A stretch of DNA of 50,304 nucleotides from Microbacterium sp. 5K110 (lineage in GTDB: Bacteria; Actinomycetota; Actinomycetes; Actinomycetales; Microbacteriaceae). Shown here one piece after another: positions 1-8,725 of this stretch. The stretch is from NCBI RefSeq assembly GCF_005774735.1, contig NZ_VBUM01000012.1, forward strand, positions 1-50,304. The letters run 5' to 3'. Below the pieces are notes generated by a model. The model saw only the letters and a program-made list of their open reading frames with translations. It had not been told where the DNA came from and did no database searches. A program made the position numbers and the translations under genes. Positions within the stretch are counted from its first letter, which is position 1. Each line of letters begins with the position of its first letter.

Positions 1-666
1 CGCCACCCCCGACCGACCATGAACACGAACCGGCACCGTTCTGAAACCGCACGTCGGCGCGTCCGCGCGGGCGGGCGAGGGCGCGCGGATGCGCGGCCGC
101 GCGGGGGCCGGCGCATCCAGAAGGGCGGGCACCGGGTTGCACGACTCCGCCGTCTGCCGCACGTCGGCGAGGTACCGCCGGTCGGCCGCCAGCCGCGCCA
201 GCGCGTCCGAACCCACCGATCCGTGCCCGGGAATCACGACCCGCGCGGCCCGCGCGTACGGCTCCAGCACGTCGAGCGCCCTCTCGTACGCCGGAACGTC
301 GTCCGGATCGAACGGCAACGGCAGCTCGACATCGCTCAGCATGTCGCCGGCGACGAGCACCCGCGGCCCCGGCAGCCAGACCGCCGTATGTCCCGGCGGG
401 GAACTCCGCCCCGACGCCCGCCGCGGCACGTCTCCGAACGACGGATGCCACAGAAGATGGTCGTGATGCGCGTGGGTCGCGAACCCCTCAGCGACCGTCA
501 GTCCCCGCTTCCGCAGCGCCGCGGCGAGCGCGTCGAGTTCGTCCGGCATCCATCCCGGATCGATCAGCAGCGCCCGACCGGATTCAACGACCACCGTCGT
601 ATTCGTCTGCATCACGCGGCTCGTGGCGACGAGCACACCCGGTGCCACCTCGCGGAGCGGAACCAT
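1..666 (-). CDS. Metallo-beta-lactamase-fold hydrolase (partial, runs off left edge)
   Basis: The minus strand from ATG 666 stays open to base 1 (222 codons), so the C-terminus lies outside the window. The protein carries the metal-binding THAHHDHLLW motif (HxHxDH) at about residue 63, then PGHT, GDMLSD and PGHGSVG blocks, which are the usual later metal ligands of the metallo-beta-lactamase superfamily. The fold and probable dinuclear zinc hydrolase chemistry are therefore well supported, but the substrate is not. The region after the PGHGS motif is Pro/Ala/Arg-rich. The ATG overlaps the TGA of the upstream VOC remnant (TGATG), so the two were probably one transcription unit behind the GH31 gene. 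Confidence 0.8.
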   Translation of the reverse strand, partial: MVPLREVAPGVLVATSRVMQTNTTVVVESGRALLIDPGWMPDELDALAAALRKRGLTVAEGFATHAHHDHLLWHPSFGDVPRRASGRSSPPGHTAVWLPGPRVLVAGDMLSDVELPLPFDPDDVPAYERALDVLEPYARAARVVIPGHGSVGSDALARLAADRRYLADVRQTAESCNPVPALLDAPAPARPRIRAPSPARADAPTCGFRTVPVRVHGRSGVA

Positions 667-901
667 CACGGAGCCGCGTCGATCACGCAGAACCGGTTAC
701 CCTCGGGGTCCTGCAGGATCACGTAGTCCGCGTCGGCGAGCCTGCCGTCCCATTCCACCTCGGTCGACCGCCGCGCGTCGAGGGACAGGTTCGGCCCGGT
801 GCCGTCGGCCGAGTGCAGCAGCGCGAAGTCGCCGCCGACCAGAACCGGATCTGGGCGTGCAGATCATCGACGCGGATGACGATCGACCCGACCACGAGCA
901 T
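666..901 (-). pseudogene. VOC-family (glyoxalase-like) gene remnant, internally deleted and frameshifted
   Basis: From ATG 901 the reading frame begins MLVVGSIVIRVDDLHAQIRFWS, a typical VOC/glyoxalase-like N-terminus, but then runs into out-of-frame sequence and stops at 719. A second frame continues with DFALLHSADGTGPNLSLD, TEVEWDGRLADADYVIL and QDPEGNRFCVIDAAP and stops at 666. Both halves look like the same family (usually about 120 residues), while only about 78 codons of DNA remain. This indicates at least one internal deletion with a net frameshift. The C-terminal DPEGNRFC motif is intact. No functional protein is expected unless the sequence contains an error here. Confidence 0.75.
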
Positions 902-922
902 GCCGTCAGCGTACGCCGGGGG

Positions 923-3154
923 TCACTCCGTCACCTCCGCGCGATCCACCAGGAACGTCTCCGTCCGCCCGTCGGGCGCCGTCACCGTCACCTCGGCCAC
1001 GCCCTCGCCGCCGGGGAAGACGCGCAGCGTCAGCCCGTCGAGGTAGTCGTAGTCGGGCCGATCGTCGCGCGCACCCCACGGCAGAACAGCCCCGGGCCGC
1101 ACGTACAGCGGCAGCGAGTCGAAGCCGTGCTGCTCGCGCCGCCACCCGCCGCCGGTCACGCGCTCCCCGGTCAGCAGGTGCGTCCACTCCCCCGCGGGCA
1201 GGTAGACGCTGACGTCACCGGATGCCGAGAACACGGGCGCCACGAGCAGGTCCGGGCCGAGCATGTACTGCCGGTCGAGATGCAGGGTCGTGGGGTCGTC
1301 GGGGAACTCCAGCGCCATCGGCCGCATCATCGGGACGCCGCTCACGGCCGCCTCGCGCGCCGCCGCGTACAGGTACGGCATCAGCCGGAGCTTCAGCCGG
1401 GAGAACAGCCGCGTGACCTCGACGGCCTCGTCGTCGAACGCCCACGGCACCCGATACGAGTCCGATCCGTGGAAACGGCTGTGCGACGACAGCATCCCGT
1501 ACGCGACCCAGCGCTTGAACACCGCCGGGTCGGGCGTGCCCTCGAAGCCGCCGATGTCGTGGCTCCAGAACGCGAACCCGCTCCAGGCCAGCGACAGCCC
1601 GCCGCGCAGGGTCTCGGCCATCGACGCGAACGTCGAAGAATTGTCGCCGCCCCAGTGCACCGGCATCGTCTGCCCGCCCGCGGTCGCCGACCGGGCGAAG
1701 AGCACGGCCTCGCCCTCGCCGCGCTCGTCGACGAGCACCTCGTGCACGGCGGCGTTGTAGAGCTGCGCGTAGAGGTTGTGCATGCGCTCGGGGTCGGTGC
1801 CGTCGTGCCACACGACGTCGGTGGGGATCCGCTCGCCGAAGTCGGTCTTGAAGCAGTCCACGCCCTGAGCGATCAGCCGGCGCAGGGACGACTGGTACCA
1901 CCGCACGGCATCCGGGTTGGTGAAGTCGACGAGCGCCATGCCCGGCACCCACAGGTCCCACTGCCACGTCGAGCCATCCGGCCGACGCACGAAGTAGCCG
2001 TTCTCGGCCCCCTCGGCGAACAGCGGTGAGCGCTGCGCGATGTACGGGTTGATCCACACCGACACGCGCAGACCGCGATCGTGGAGGCGGCGGAGCATGG
2101 CATCCGGGTCCGGGAACACGCGCTCGTCCCACGTGAAGTCGCACCAGTTGAACTCGCGCATCCAGAAGCAGTCGAAGTGGAACACCGAGAGGGGCAGGTC
2201 GCGCTCGGCCATGCCGTCGATGAACGAGTTCACGGTCGCTTCGTCGTAGTCGGTGGTGAACGATGTCGTGAGCCACGTGCCGAACGACCACGCGGGCACG
2301 ACGGGCGGGCGACCGGTAAGCGCGGTGTACCGCTCGAGAACGTCCTTCGGGGTGGGACCGGCGATGACGAAGTACTCCAACACCCCGCCCGAGACCGAGA
2401 ACTGCACGCGTTCGACGTTCTCAGAACCGACTTCGAACGACACGTGTCCTGAGTCGTTGACGAGCACGCCGTAGCCGCCCGACGAGACGTAGAACGGCAC
2501 GCTCTTGTACGCCTGTTCGCTCGAGGTGCCGCCGTCGGCGTTCCAGATGTCGACCGTCTGGCCGTTCTTCACGACGGGTCCGAAGCGTTCGCCGAGGCCG
2601 TAGATCGTCTCTCCGACGCCCAGGTCGAGCTGCTCGTGCAGGTAGTGGCGTGCGGCCGGCACTCCGGTGTCGGCGCCGGCGTTGCCGATCACGCCGGTCT
2701 CGACGTCGGCTCCATCGGCGAGGCTCACCCGACCGAGTGATCGGATGCCACTGCCGGTGAGCCGCGTCCCGTCGAGCTCGAACGACAGGTCCCACGGGGC
2801 GCCGGGCGCAACGCGGGCGACGAGACCACCGGTCGCGAGGGCGCCCCCCTTGTCGGTGACCTCGACGGAACCGCCGCCGGCCGCGGCGCCGGGGAGTGCG
2901 AACCCCGTCGCACGGGTATCTCCGGCGTGGTGGACGACGCGGACCCGCACGACCCCCTCGAGCGGAGACGACAGGGTGACGGTCAGGACCGTGCGGTTGA
3001 GCACGTCGCCGCGTTTGGCGATGACCTTCGTCGGTGCGTGCACGACCAACCCCGGACCATCGGGGGTGTCGGTCGGGCCGATGTCGTACGCCTCGGCGGC
3101 GTAGTCGACGGTGACGCCCGGACGCATCAGCCAGAACCCATCGGTGAACTTCAT
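923..3154 (-). CDS. yicI: Glycoside hydrolase family 31, YicI-type alpha-xylosidase
   Basis: A 743-residue GH31 enzyme that should release alpha-xylosyl units from isoprimeverose- or xyloglucan-type oligosaccharides in the cytoplasm. The nucleophile motif KTDFGE places Asp438, and WGGDNSS places the acid/base Asp504, matching E. coli YicI Asp416 and Asp482. The VFHFDCFWM...NWCDF segment (about 324-340) is characteristic of the YicI branch rather than of alpha-glucosidases. The N-terminal 280 residues form the beta-sandwich. The start at 3154 overlaps the stop of the upstream permease by one base (TAATG); the open frame extends further upstream but is not protein-like there. It is the last functional gene of a binding protein-permease-permease-hydrolase operon. 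Specificity for xylosides rather than another alpha-glycoside is a family-level inference. Confidence 0.93.
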   Translation of the reverse strand: MKFTDGFWLMRPGVTVDYAAEAYDIGPTDTPDGPGLVVHAPTKVIAKRGDVLNRTVLTVTLSSPLEGVVRVRVVHHAGDTRATGFALPGAAAGGGSVEVTDKGGALATGGLVARVAPGAPWDLSFELDGTRLTGSGIRSLGRVSLADGADVETGVIGNAGADTGVPAARHYLHEQLDLGVGETIYGLGERFGPVVKNGQTVDIWNADGGTSSEQAYKSVPFYVSSGGYGVLVNDSGHVSFEVGSENVERVQFSVSGGVLEYFVIAGPTPKDVLERYTALTGRPPVVPAWSFGTWLTTSFTTDYDEATVNSFIDGMAERDLPLSVFHFDCFWMREFNWCDFTWDERVFPDPDAMLRRLHDRGLRVSVWINPYIAQRSPLFAEGAENGYFVRRPDGSTWQWDLWVPGMALVDFTNPDAVRWYQSSLRRLIAQGVDCFKTDFGERIPTDVVWHDGTDPERMHNLYAQLYNAAVHEVLVDERGEGEAVLFARSATAGGQTMPVHWGGDNSSTFASMAETLRGGLSLAWSGFAFWSHDIGGFEGTPDPAVFKRWVAYGMLSSHSRFHGSDSYRVPWAFDDEAVEVTRLFSRLKLRLMPYLYAAAREAAVSGVPMMRPMALEFPDDPTTLHLDRQYMLGPDLLVAPVFSASGDVSVYLPAGEWTHLLTGERVTGGGWRREQHGFDSLPLYVRPGAVLPWGARDDRPDYDYLDGLTLRVFPGGEGVAEVTVTAPDGRTETFLVDRAEVTE

Positions 3155-4041
3155 TACTTGACTGCTCCTGCCGTGATGCCGCGTGTGAGCGTGCGCTGAA
3201 AGATGAGGAAGAAGATGAGCGTCGGGATGATGCCCAACAGGGCCGACGCGCTGATCGTGGTGACGTCCATGAGTCGGTCGCCCTGGAGCACGCTGATCGC
3301 GACCGGGACGGTCTGGTTGTCGTTGGATGCCAGGAACGTCAGGGGGATCAGGAACTCGTTCCACGTCCAGATGAAGAAGAAGATGACGAGCACCGACAGC
3401 GTCGGGCGGCTGATCGGGAAGATCACGCGCCACAGGATCTGCCAGCGGCTCGCGCCGTCGATCGCGGCGGCCTCGAGGATCTCGCGGGGGAACGTGCCGT
3501 ACACCGACGACAGCAGGTAGGTGCCGAACGCCGCCTGCACCACGGTGAAGACGATGATGATCGACCACACGTTGTCGTACAGGCCCACGGATTTGAACAT
3601 GTAGTACAGCGGGTACAGCAGCGCCTCCTGCGGCAGCAGGTTCGCGAGCAGGAACAGCAGCACGATCCCGGTGCGTCCGCGGACGCGCCCGATGCCGATC
3701 GCGAAGGCGTTCAGCACTGAGATCAGCACCGCGAGCACCGCGACGACGCCCGAGATGAGGATCGAGTTGCCGACCTTGCGCGGGAAGTCGACGCGGTTCC
3801 AGAAGTCGACGATGCCGCCGAAGTCGAGCTGCTGCGGAAGGGCGAGCGGGCCCGAGGTCGCGTAGTCGACGGGCGACTTGAACGAGTTGACGAGCACGAG
3901 GTAGAAGGGCGCGAGCACGAGCAGCGCGCCGACGACGACGAGCGCGAGCAGCAGCCAGTCGACGGGGCGGCGACGGGTCATGCCGCCGCGTCCTCCGCGG
4001 CGCCGGGGACGTCCCGTGGTGATGACGGCGGTGGTGGTCAT
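3154..4041 (-). CDS. Carbohydrate ABC transporter permease, MalG type (CUT1)
   Basis: A 295-residue inner-membrane permease with an Arg-rich cytoplasmic N-terminus followed by about six hydrophobic segments. The first is at LLLALVVVGALLVLAPFYLVL, around residue 30. The EAA loop that contacts the ATPase is visible as EILEAAAIDGASRWQILWRV. It pairs with the MalF-type permease whose stop overlaps its ATG by four bases. No ATP-binding subunit is encoded in the operon; in Actinobacteria CUT1 systems usually share an MsiK/UgpC-type ATPase encoded elsewhere, which I assume here. Confidence 0.93.
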   Translation of the reverse strand: MTTTAVITTGRPRRRGGRGGMTRRRPVDWLLLALVVVGALLVLAPFYLVLVNSFKSPVDYATSGPLALPQQLDFGGIVDFWNRVDFPRKVGNSILISGVVAVLAVLISVLNAFAIGIGRVRGRTGIVLLFLLANLLPQEALLYPLYYMFKSVGLYDNVWSIIIVFTVVQAAFGTYLLSSVYGTFPREILEAAAIDGASRWQILWRVIFPISRPTLSVLVIFFFIWTWNEFLIPLTFLASNDNQTVPVAISVLQGDRLMDVTTISASALLGIIPTLIFFLIFQRTLTRGITAGAVK

Positions 4042-5003
4042 AGTCCCGCCCTTTCCTTGCGTTCGAGCGAGGTCTGCACCCGGATGAACACGATCGAGAC
4101 GATGACGACGACGATCGTGAGCACGGTGGCGATCGTCGCGCCGTAGCCGACGTTCCGCTTGGTGAAGAACTCGAGATAGGCGTAGTACGCCGGGACGATC
4201 GTCGATCCCGCCGGACCTCCCTGCGTGATGACGTACACGGGCCCGAACACCTTGAGCGCGGCGATCGTGCAGGTGAGGGTGACGACGAAGATCTCGGGGC
4301 GGATGATGCTCATCGTGATCGCGGTGAACCGCTGGAACCAGTTGGCGCCGTCGAGTTCGGCGGCCTCGTAGAGCTCGGGGTCCACGCGCTGCAGCGCCGC
4401 CATGAACACCACGACCGGGTACCCGATCTGCACCCAGACCAGCACGACCATGAGCACGATGAGCGCCGAGGGCATCTGCCCCAGCCAGTCATACGAGGGG
4501 AGGCCGAGCCCGCCCAGGATCTGGTTGAGCGCGCCGGTGTCGCCGGGGCGGACGATCCACCCGATGACGATGCCGGCCACCGCGACCGGCAGGATCTGCG
4601 GCAGGTAGTAGGTGGCGCGGAGGAAGCTGCCGACCTTGCCGCCGAACTTGCGGCCGACGACGTCGAAGAGCAGGGCCGCGACCGCGAGGCCGACGACGGT
4701 GGGGACGACGACCATCGCGAGGACCATCCACACCGAGTTGGTGAACGAGGTCCAGAAGTCGTCGTCGGTGAGCAGCTTGGCCCAGTTCTCGAGCCCGATG
4801 AACTCGGGGTCGCCGACGCCGCGCCACTTGGTGAAGGTGAGGAACACGTTCCACACGAGCGGCACGATCACGATCACCAGCAGCAGCACGAAGCCGGGCA
4901 GCAGGTACAGCCAGTAGCCGGCAGTGCCGCCGCGGCGCTGGGGGATGGCCGGCTGCTCGGGCGGGAGTGCCACCCGAGCAGCCGGACGCGTGAGGAGGGC
5001 CAT
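4038..5003 (-). CDS. Carbohydrate ABC transporter permease, MalF type (CUT1)
   Basis: A 321-residue permease. The start MALLTRPAARVALPP at 5003 was chosen because its ATG overlaps the TGA of the binding-protein gene by one base; the much longer open frame upstream is an antisense-like shadow of that gene. Several membrane segments follow, beginning with YWLYLLPGFVLLLVIVIVPLV near residue 30. The EAA-type loop ELYEAAELDGANWFQRFTAI lies near the C-terminal third. It forms the translocation heterodimer with the MalG-type protein and is translationally coupled on both sides. Confidence 0.93.
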   Translation of the reverse strand: MALLTRPAARVALPPEQPAIPQRRGGTAGYWLYLLPGFVLLLVIVIVPLVWNVFLTFTKWRGVGDPEFIGLENWAKLLTDDDFWTSFTNSVWMVLAMVVVPTVVGLAVAALLFDVVGRKFGGKVGSFLRATYYLPQILPVAVAGIVIGWIVRPGDTGALNQILGGLGLPSYDWLGQMPSALIVLMVVLVWVQIGYPVVVFMAALQRVDPELYEAAELDGANWFQRFTAITMSIIRPEIFVVTLTCTIAALKVFGPVYVITQGGPAGSTIVPAYYAYLEFFTKRNVGYGATIATVLTIVVVIVSIVFIRVQTSLERKERAGL

Positions 5004-6328
5004 CAGCGGAAGTCCGCCGTGCCTTCGTCGTACTTCTTGCCGAGGTTCGCGTTCGTGGTCGCGGCATCCTGCGATCCGGTGACGAGACCCTGGAGCTCCT
5101 GCACGAGCACGTCGTAGAAGCCGGGAGCGGGCCAGTCGGGGTAGAACGACAGGCCGTCGTCGGCGAGCACGCCGTTGAACGTGTCGATGAGCTCCTTGCT
5201 CTTGGCATCCGTGATGTCGGCGGTGTTCGCCGCGACGGGAACGCCGCCGTTGTTGCCGATGATCGCCTGGATCTCGGGGCTCATCGTGATGTCGATGAAC
5301 TGGTAGGCGAGGTCCTTGTTCTTCGAACGCTCCGGGACGACCCACAGGTTGCCCGACGAGCCGAGCGAGAGCTTCGACCCGGGGAAGGCCGCGAGCGTCC
5401 AGTCGAACGTCGTGGCTTCGCTGGCCATGCGGCCGTACCACCACGAGCCCGACACGAAGATCGGCGAGGTGCCGTTGATGAAGGAGACGCCGGCGTCCTC
5501 GGCCTTCACCGACGAGACGTCCTTGGCGATGTAGCCCTTGTCGACGTACTCCTTGAGGGTGTCGGAGGCGTAGGTCACCTCGGACCCCTTCCAGTCGACC
5601 GGGTTCTTGTAGAGCTGGTAATCGTCGACCCACGATCGGTCGGCCTTGCTCAGCGCGAGCTGGTACCACAGCTGCCCGAGCGGGTACTCGGCACCCGCCT
5701 CGGCGAGGGGCGTGATGCCCTTCGCGACGAAGGCGTCGAGCACCTTCACGAACTCGTCGTAGGTCTTGGGCACTTCCAGGCCCGCCGCGGCGAAGGCGTC
5801 GAGGTTGTAGTAGACGCCGACGAACTCGCCGTAGTTGGGCACGCCGTACCAGGTGTCGCCGCCCATGACGCCGTCGGAGGAGTACTTCGCCGTCGTCTGC
5901 AGCGACGGGGCGAGCTTTGCATCCCAGCCGTACTGGGTGACGGCGTCGCTGATGTCGGCGATGAGCCCGGTGCTCGCGAGGAAGCCCGCGGTCGCGTTGC
6001 CCTTGTTGAACTCCATGAGGTCGGGCGCGGCGTCGGTGTCGAGCACCTGGCTCGCCGTCTTCTGGATCTGCTCGAAGGACTTCTCCTCGATCTTCACCGT
6101 CGCACCGGTCTTCTCCTCGAAGATCGGGACGGCGGCGTTCCAGGCCTTCGCCATGGCGCTGTCGGCGCCTTCGTAGTGCCACAGGGTGAGGGTCTTGCCC
6201 TCGCCGTCCGTGGATCCGCTGTCGCCTCCCCCACCGCTGCAGGCGGCGAGGGTCAGGGCGGCGACGGCGATGGAGCCGACGACCGAGAGGGCTCGGGTCG
6301 CGCGTCGTTGGGCGTTCGTGCGTGCCAT
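5003..6328 (-). CDS. Extracellular sugar-binding lipoprotein (ABC family 1)
   Basis: A 441-residue solute-binding lipoprotein. The start at ATG 6328 is preferred because AAAGGAG sits eight bases upstream; a possible start at 6346 would place the ribosome site inside the gene. The signal peptide has an Arg-rich head, a hydrophobic core and the lipobox LAAC, followed by a Gly/Ser linker, so the mature protein should be anchored outside the membrane by a lipid. The rest matches family 1 binding proteins (for example TLTLWHYEGADS at the N-terminus and the AYQFIDITMSPEIQ region). It delivers an oligosaccharide, probably an alpha-xyloside, to the downstream permeases. A palindromic operator lies 64 bp upstream. 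Confidence 0.93.
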   Translation of the reverse strand: MARTNAQRRATRALSVVGSIAVAALTLAACSGGGGDSGSTDGEGKTLTLWHYEGADSAMAKAWNAAVPIFEEKTGATVKIEEKSFEQIQKTASQVLDTDAAPDLMEFNKGNATAGFLASTGLIADISDAVTQYGWDAKLAPSLQTTAKYSSDGVMGGDTWYGVPNYGEFVGVYYNLDAFAAAGLEVPKTYDEFVKVLDAFVAKGITPLAEAGAEYPLGQLWYQLALSKADRSWVDDYQLYKNPVDWKGSEVTYASDTLKEYVDKGYIAKDVSSVKAEDAGVSFINGTSPIFVSGSWWYGRMASEATTFDWTLAAFPGSKLSLGSSGNLWVVPERSKNKDLAYQFIDITMSPEIQAIIGNNGGVPVAANTADITDAKSKELIDTFNGVLADDGLSFYPDWPAPGFYDVLVQELQGLVTGSQDAATTNANLGKKYDEGTADFR

Positions 6329-6391
6329 CGTTGGCACTCCTTTCACTGTGTTCCGCTGGTTCAGGGGTGTCCGCTAGCGGAGGCGGATGTG

Positions 6392-6432
6392 TCGAAGCGC
6401 TTCGATTATGGGCGAACGGCACAGGCTGTCGA
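6392..6432 (-). promoter_or_regulatory. Promoter and LacI-family operator of the sugar operon
   Basis: A perfect 14-bp palindrome TCGAAGCGCTTCGA lies at 6392-6405. Read on the minus strand, a -35-like TCGACA (6432-6427) and a -10-like CATAAT/TAATCG (6410-6403) are spaced by 16-18 bp, and the palindrome overlaps and follows the -10. This is the classical layout for steric repression of the binding-protein operon by the LacI-family regulator encoded just upstream. The same CGAAGCGCTTC core recurs twice in front of that regulator. Confidence 0.75.
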
Positions 6433-6442
6433 GTTGGGCGGG

Positions 6443-7459
6443 TCAGGCGGAGCCGGGCGCGGCGACGGAGCCGCGCTCGAGATAGGTCGGCGGGATGAGA
6501 TGGAGGCCGGATGCCACGGGGCGCCCGGCGACGAGCTCGATCGCCAAATCGACCGCGAGCTCGCACGAGTTCTGCGGGACGAGCGGGATCGAGTCGACCG
6601 GGGTGGCGAGGGCGTCCGTGTCGAAGCTGCTGCCGACCGAGACGATCGACACATCGTTCGGCACGCTCTTGCCGAGCGCGGCGAGCTCGACGAGCATCAC
6701 CTGCAGCACTTCTTCGGGCGCGTGCAGGACGATCCCGGTGACCCCGGCCCCGACGAACGCGCGCACCGAGCGGCGCACGAGATCGCGGTCGGTGACGACC
6801 TCACCGGATGCCACTGCGGTGGCGTTCATCCCGCGTTCGGTCGCCCGCTCCAGGACGGCGCTGCGGACACGGGGCGGGAAGTTCGACTTCTCGTACGCGC
6901 GGCGAGACCCGCCGATGAGCCCGATCTCGCGGTGCCCGGCGTCGGCGAGCCGGTCGACGGCCTGGACGGCGGCGCTCTCGAAATCGAGGTCGACGCACAC
7001 GAGTTCGTCGTGCTCGTTCGGGATGCCGACGAACACCGTCGGCGTCGCGCTCGCGCGGGCGATCGCGACGCGCGGGTCGGCGGGGGCGACGTCGAGCACG
7101 AGGATGGCATCCACGAGTCCGCTCGCGGCGACGCGCTTCATCCCGGCCGAGGCGTCCTCGTCGGTGAGAAGGAGCATGTCGTACTCCTTGCGCCGCGCCG
7201 CGACGGTCATCGCGTGCATGAACGCCATGTGGCTGGGCGCGTGACTGTCGGCGCGGAGCGGCTCGGACAGCGCGAAGATGTTGGTCTGACTGCCGGCGAG
7301 CATCCGTGCTCCGGCGTTGGGGCTGTACCCCAACTGCTGCACGGCATCCTGGATGCGCCGGCGCGTATCGGCCGAGACCGGACGCTTGCCGCTCAGCGCG
7401 TACGAGACGGTGCTGATCGACACGCCCGCAGCGCGGGCGACCTCGTCGATCCCTGCCAT
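6443..7459 (-). CDS. LacI-family transcriptional regulator
   Basis: A 338-residue repressor. The helix-turn-helix and hinge occupy residues 1-60: IDEVARAAGVSISTVSYALS, then RRIQDAVQQLGYSPNAGAR. A periplasmic-binding-protein-like effector domain follows (about 62-335). GAAGGAG is five bases upstream of ATG 7459. The gene is transcribed in the same direction as the sugar operon but from its own promoter, which carries two CGAAGCGCTTC boxes. By family rule it binds those boxes and the one before the binding-protein gene, and is released by an intracellular sugar, presumably a xyloside product. Confidence 0.93.
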   Translation of the reverse strand: MAGIDEVARAAGVSISTVSYALSGKRPVSADTRRRIQDAVQQLGYSPNAGARMLAGSQTNIFALSEPLRADSHAPSHMAFMHAMTVAARRKEYDMLLLTDEDASAGMKRVAASGLVDAILVLDVAPADPRVAIARASATPTVFVGIPNEHDELVCVDLDFESAAVQAVDRLADAGHREIGLIGGSRRAYEKSNFPPRVRSAVLERATERGMNATAVASGEVVTDRDLVRRSVRAFVGAGVTGIVLHAPEEVLQVMLVELAALGKSVPNDVSIVSVGSSFDTDALATPVDSIPLVPQNSCELAVDLAIELVAGRPVASGLHLIPPTYLERGSVAAPGSA

Positions 7460-7474
7460 AGCGACTCCTTCGTA

Positions 7475-7540
7475 GCTGTCGAAGCGCTTCCCAGAAGCGC
7501 TTCGACAGCAAAGTTAGACCACGTTCGCCGTCGAGCGCAA
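7475..7540 (-). promoter_or_regulatory. Tandem operators and promoter of the LacI-family gene
   Basis: The arm GCTGTCGAAGCGCTTC (7475-7490) is repeated as an exact inverted copy at 7494-7509, with only CCA between. Each arm contains one GAAGCGCTTC palindrome, so two operators lie about 1.5 helical turns apart inside a larger 16-bp inverted repeat. On the minus strand a -35-like TTGCGC (7540-7535) and -10-like TAACTT (7516-7511), spaced 18 bp, sit directly upstream. The operators would cover the transcription start, predicting tight autorepression. Confidence 0.7.
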
Positions 7541-7609
7541 GAGGTAAGTTGGCGCGGGCAACAAAAGGGCACCTCCCACCGAGGGCCGGGCACGCGGGGG
7601 ACGAATGAC

Positions 7610-7960
7610 TCAGCGCTCGTCCGACTCCCGACGCCGCTGGATGGCCTCCGCGATCGGGTCCATCGGGAGAGCCGGCCCGAACTGGGCGTTCGGCTTCGTG
7701 TCGCGGTGCGGATGCCGCGGTCGCCCCCGTCCGAGGGAGATGTCGCTGTACGCGTCCGACGCGTAGAGGTCTTCACCGCGACGGGACGGCGCGCGACGAC
7801 GGGTCGAGAGGAGCGAGACCGCGGCCAGGGCGACCACAGCTCCGACCGGCAGCGCCCACAGCGGAGTGTCCCACTCCAAGGCGAGCGACGCCCAGTAGAG
7901 GGCGAAACCGCCCACGAGGATCACGGCGATCGCGATCCGCCGCCAGAGCTGCAGGGCCAT
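7610..7960 (-). CDS. Small membrane protein, function unknown
   Basis: A 116-residue protein with two hydrophobic segments, IAIAVILVGGFALYWASLAL (about 9-28) and LWALPVGAVVALAAVSLL (about 34-51). A polar, Arg-rich and probably cytoplasmic tail of about 65 residues follows. I do not recognise the family. It lies 51 bp downstream of pdxH on the same strand and may be co-transcribed. Codon use fits the surrounding core genes, so it is likely a genuine gene. Confidence 0.65.
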   Translation of the reverse strand: MALQLWRRIAIAVILVGGFALYWASLALEWDTPLWALPVGAVVALAAVSLLSTRRRAPSRRGEDLYASDAYSDISLGRGRPRHPHRDTKPNAQFGPALPMDPIAEAIQRRRESDER

Positions 7961-8011
7961 ACTCGACGGTATCCCGCCACGGGCGATCCCGCGACCCCGA
8001 CGAACGGCCGG

Positions 8012-8653
8012 TCAGGGCTGACGACGCTCCGCCGCCCACTCATCGCCCTCGCGCGTGAACACGATCCGGTCGTGCAGCCGCGACGGGCGGCCCTGCCAGA
8101 ACTCGATCTCGCGCGGCTCGATGCGGTAGCCACCCCAATGCGGTGGCCGCGGCACGGGTGCGTCGTCGGCGAAGCGCGCTTCGACGGCATCCATGGCGTC
8201 CTCGAGGGCGGCTCGGGATGCCACGGGCTGCGACTGCGCGCTCGCCCAGGCCGACAGCTGCGACCCGCGCGGACGCGACGCGAAGTACGCGTCGTCGCGC
8301 TCGGCAGGCAAAGGCGTCGCCGCGCCCAGGACGATGACCTGCCGCTGCAGCGCGTACCAGGGGAACAGCGCCGACACCGACGGGTTCTCCGCGAGCGCGC
8401 GCCCCTTCCGCGACTCCCGGTTCGTGAAGAACCACAGCGCGCCGTCGTCGTCGATGCCGCGCAGCAGCACGGTGCGCGAGGTCGGTGAGCCGGTGGCATC
8501 CACCGTCGACACCACCATCGCGTTGGGTTCGGGCAGGTCGGCGGCATCGGCGAGCCACTGCTGTAACAGCGCGATTGGAGACGCGGCGATCGCGCCGTCG
8601 TCGAGTTCGGCAAGTGTGTAGTCGAGCCGGTGGGCGAGGGGGTTCTCGGTCAT
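8012..8653 (-). CDS. pdxH: Pyridoxamine 5'-phosphate oxidase
   Basis: A 213-residue FMN enzyme oxidising pyridoxamine/pyridoxine 5'-phosphate to pyridoxal 5'-phosphate in B6 salvage. Family landmarks are in order: NAMVVSTVDATGSPTSRTVLLRG, FFTNRESRKGRALAENP, the ALQRQVIVLG strand, SRPRGSQLSAWAS, and the C-terminal PHWGGYRIEPREIEFWQGRP with the substrate-binding RLHDR motif. The length equals the usual size. It is a standalone housekeeping gene within the minus-strand block. Confidence 0.95.
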   Translation of the reverse strand: MTENPLAHRLDYTLAELDDGAIAASPIALLQQWLADAADLPEPNAMVVSTVDATGSPTSRTVLLRGIDDDGALWFFTNRESRKGRALAENPSVSALFPWYALQRQVIVLGAATPLPAERDDAYFASRPRGSQLSAWASAQSQPVASRAALEDAMDAVEARFADDAPVPRPPHWGGYRIEPREIEFWQGRPSRLHDRIVFTREGDEWAAERRQP

Positions 8654-8702
8654 CGCGGGGCCTCCGGATCGGTCGCGGGAGGCACCATCGTACGGCCGGG
8701 CG

Positions 8703-8723
8703 GGGACGGGCGCGCGCCGTCCC
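8703..8723 (-). terminator. Hairpin immediately after the kinase-like gene
   Basis: GGGACGG (8703-8709) pairs with CCGTCCC (8717-8723) around a seven-base GC loop, directly beyond the stop of the minus-strand kinase-like gene at 8726. There is no T-run, as is common in high-GC Actinobacteria, so termination strength is uncertain. Confidence 0.4.
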
Positions 8724-8725
8724 GT

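Noticed and set aside
623..2029. 468-codon plus-strand open frame opposite the GH31 gene
   Set aside because: High-GC antisense shadow; Arg/Pro/His-rich, no domain, while the minus strand holds clear GH31 motifs.
5004..6566. N-terminal extension of the MalF-type permease to 6566
   Set aside because: It lies entirely within the binding-protein gene in another frame, and the start at 5003 overlaps that stop.
6176..8488. 770-codon plus-strand open frame
   Set aside because: Runs antisense across the binding-protein, LacI, membrane-protein and pdxH genes; composition is not protein-like.
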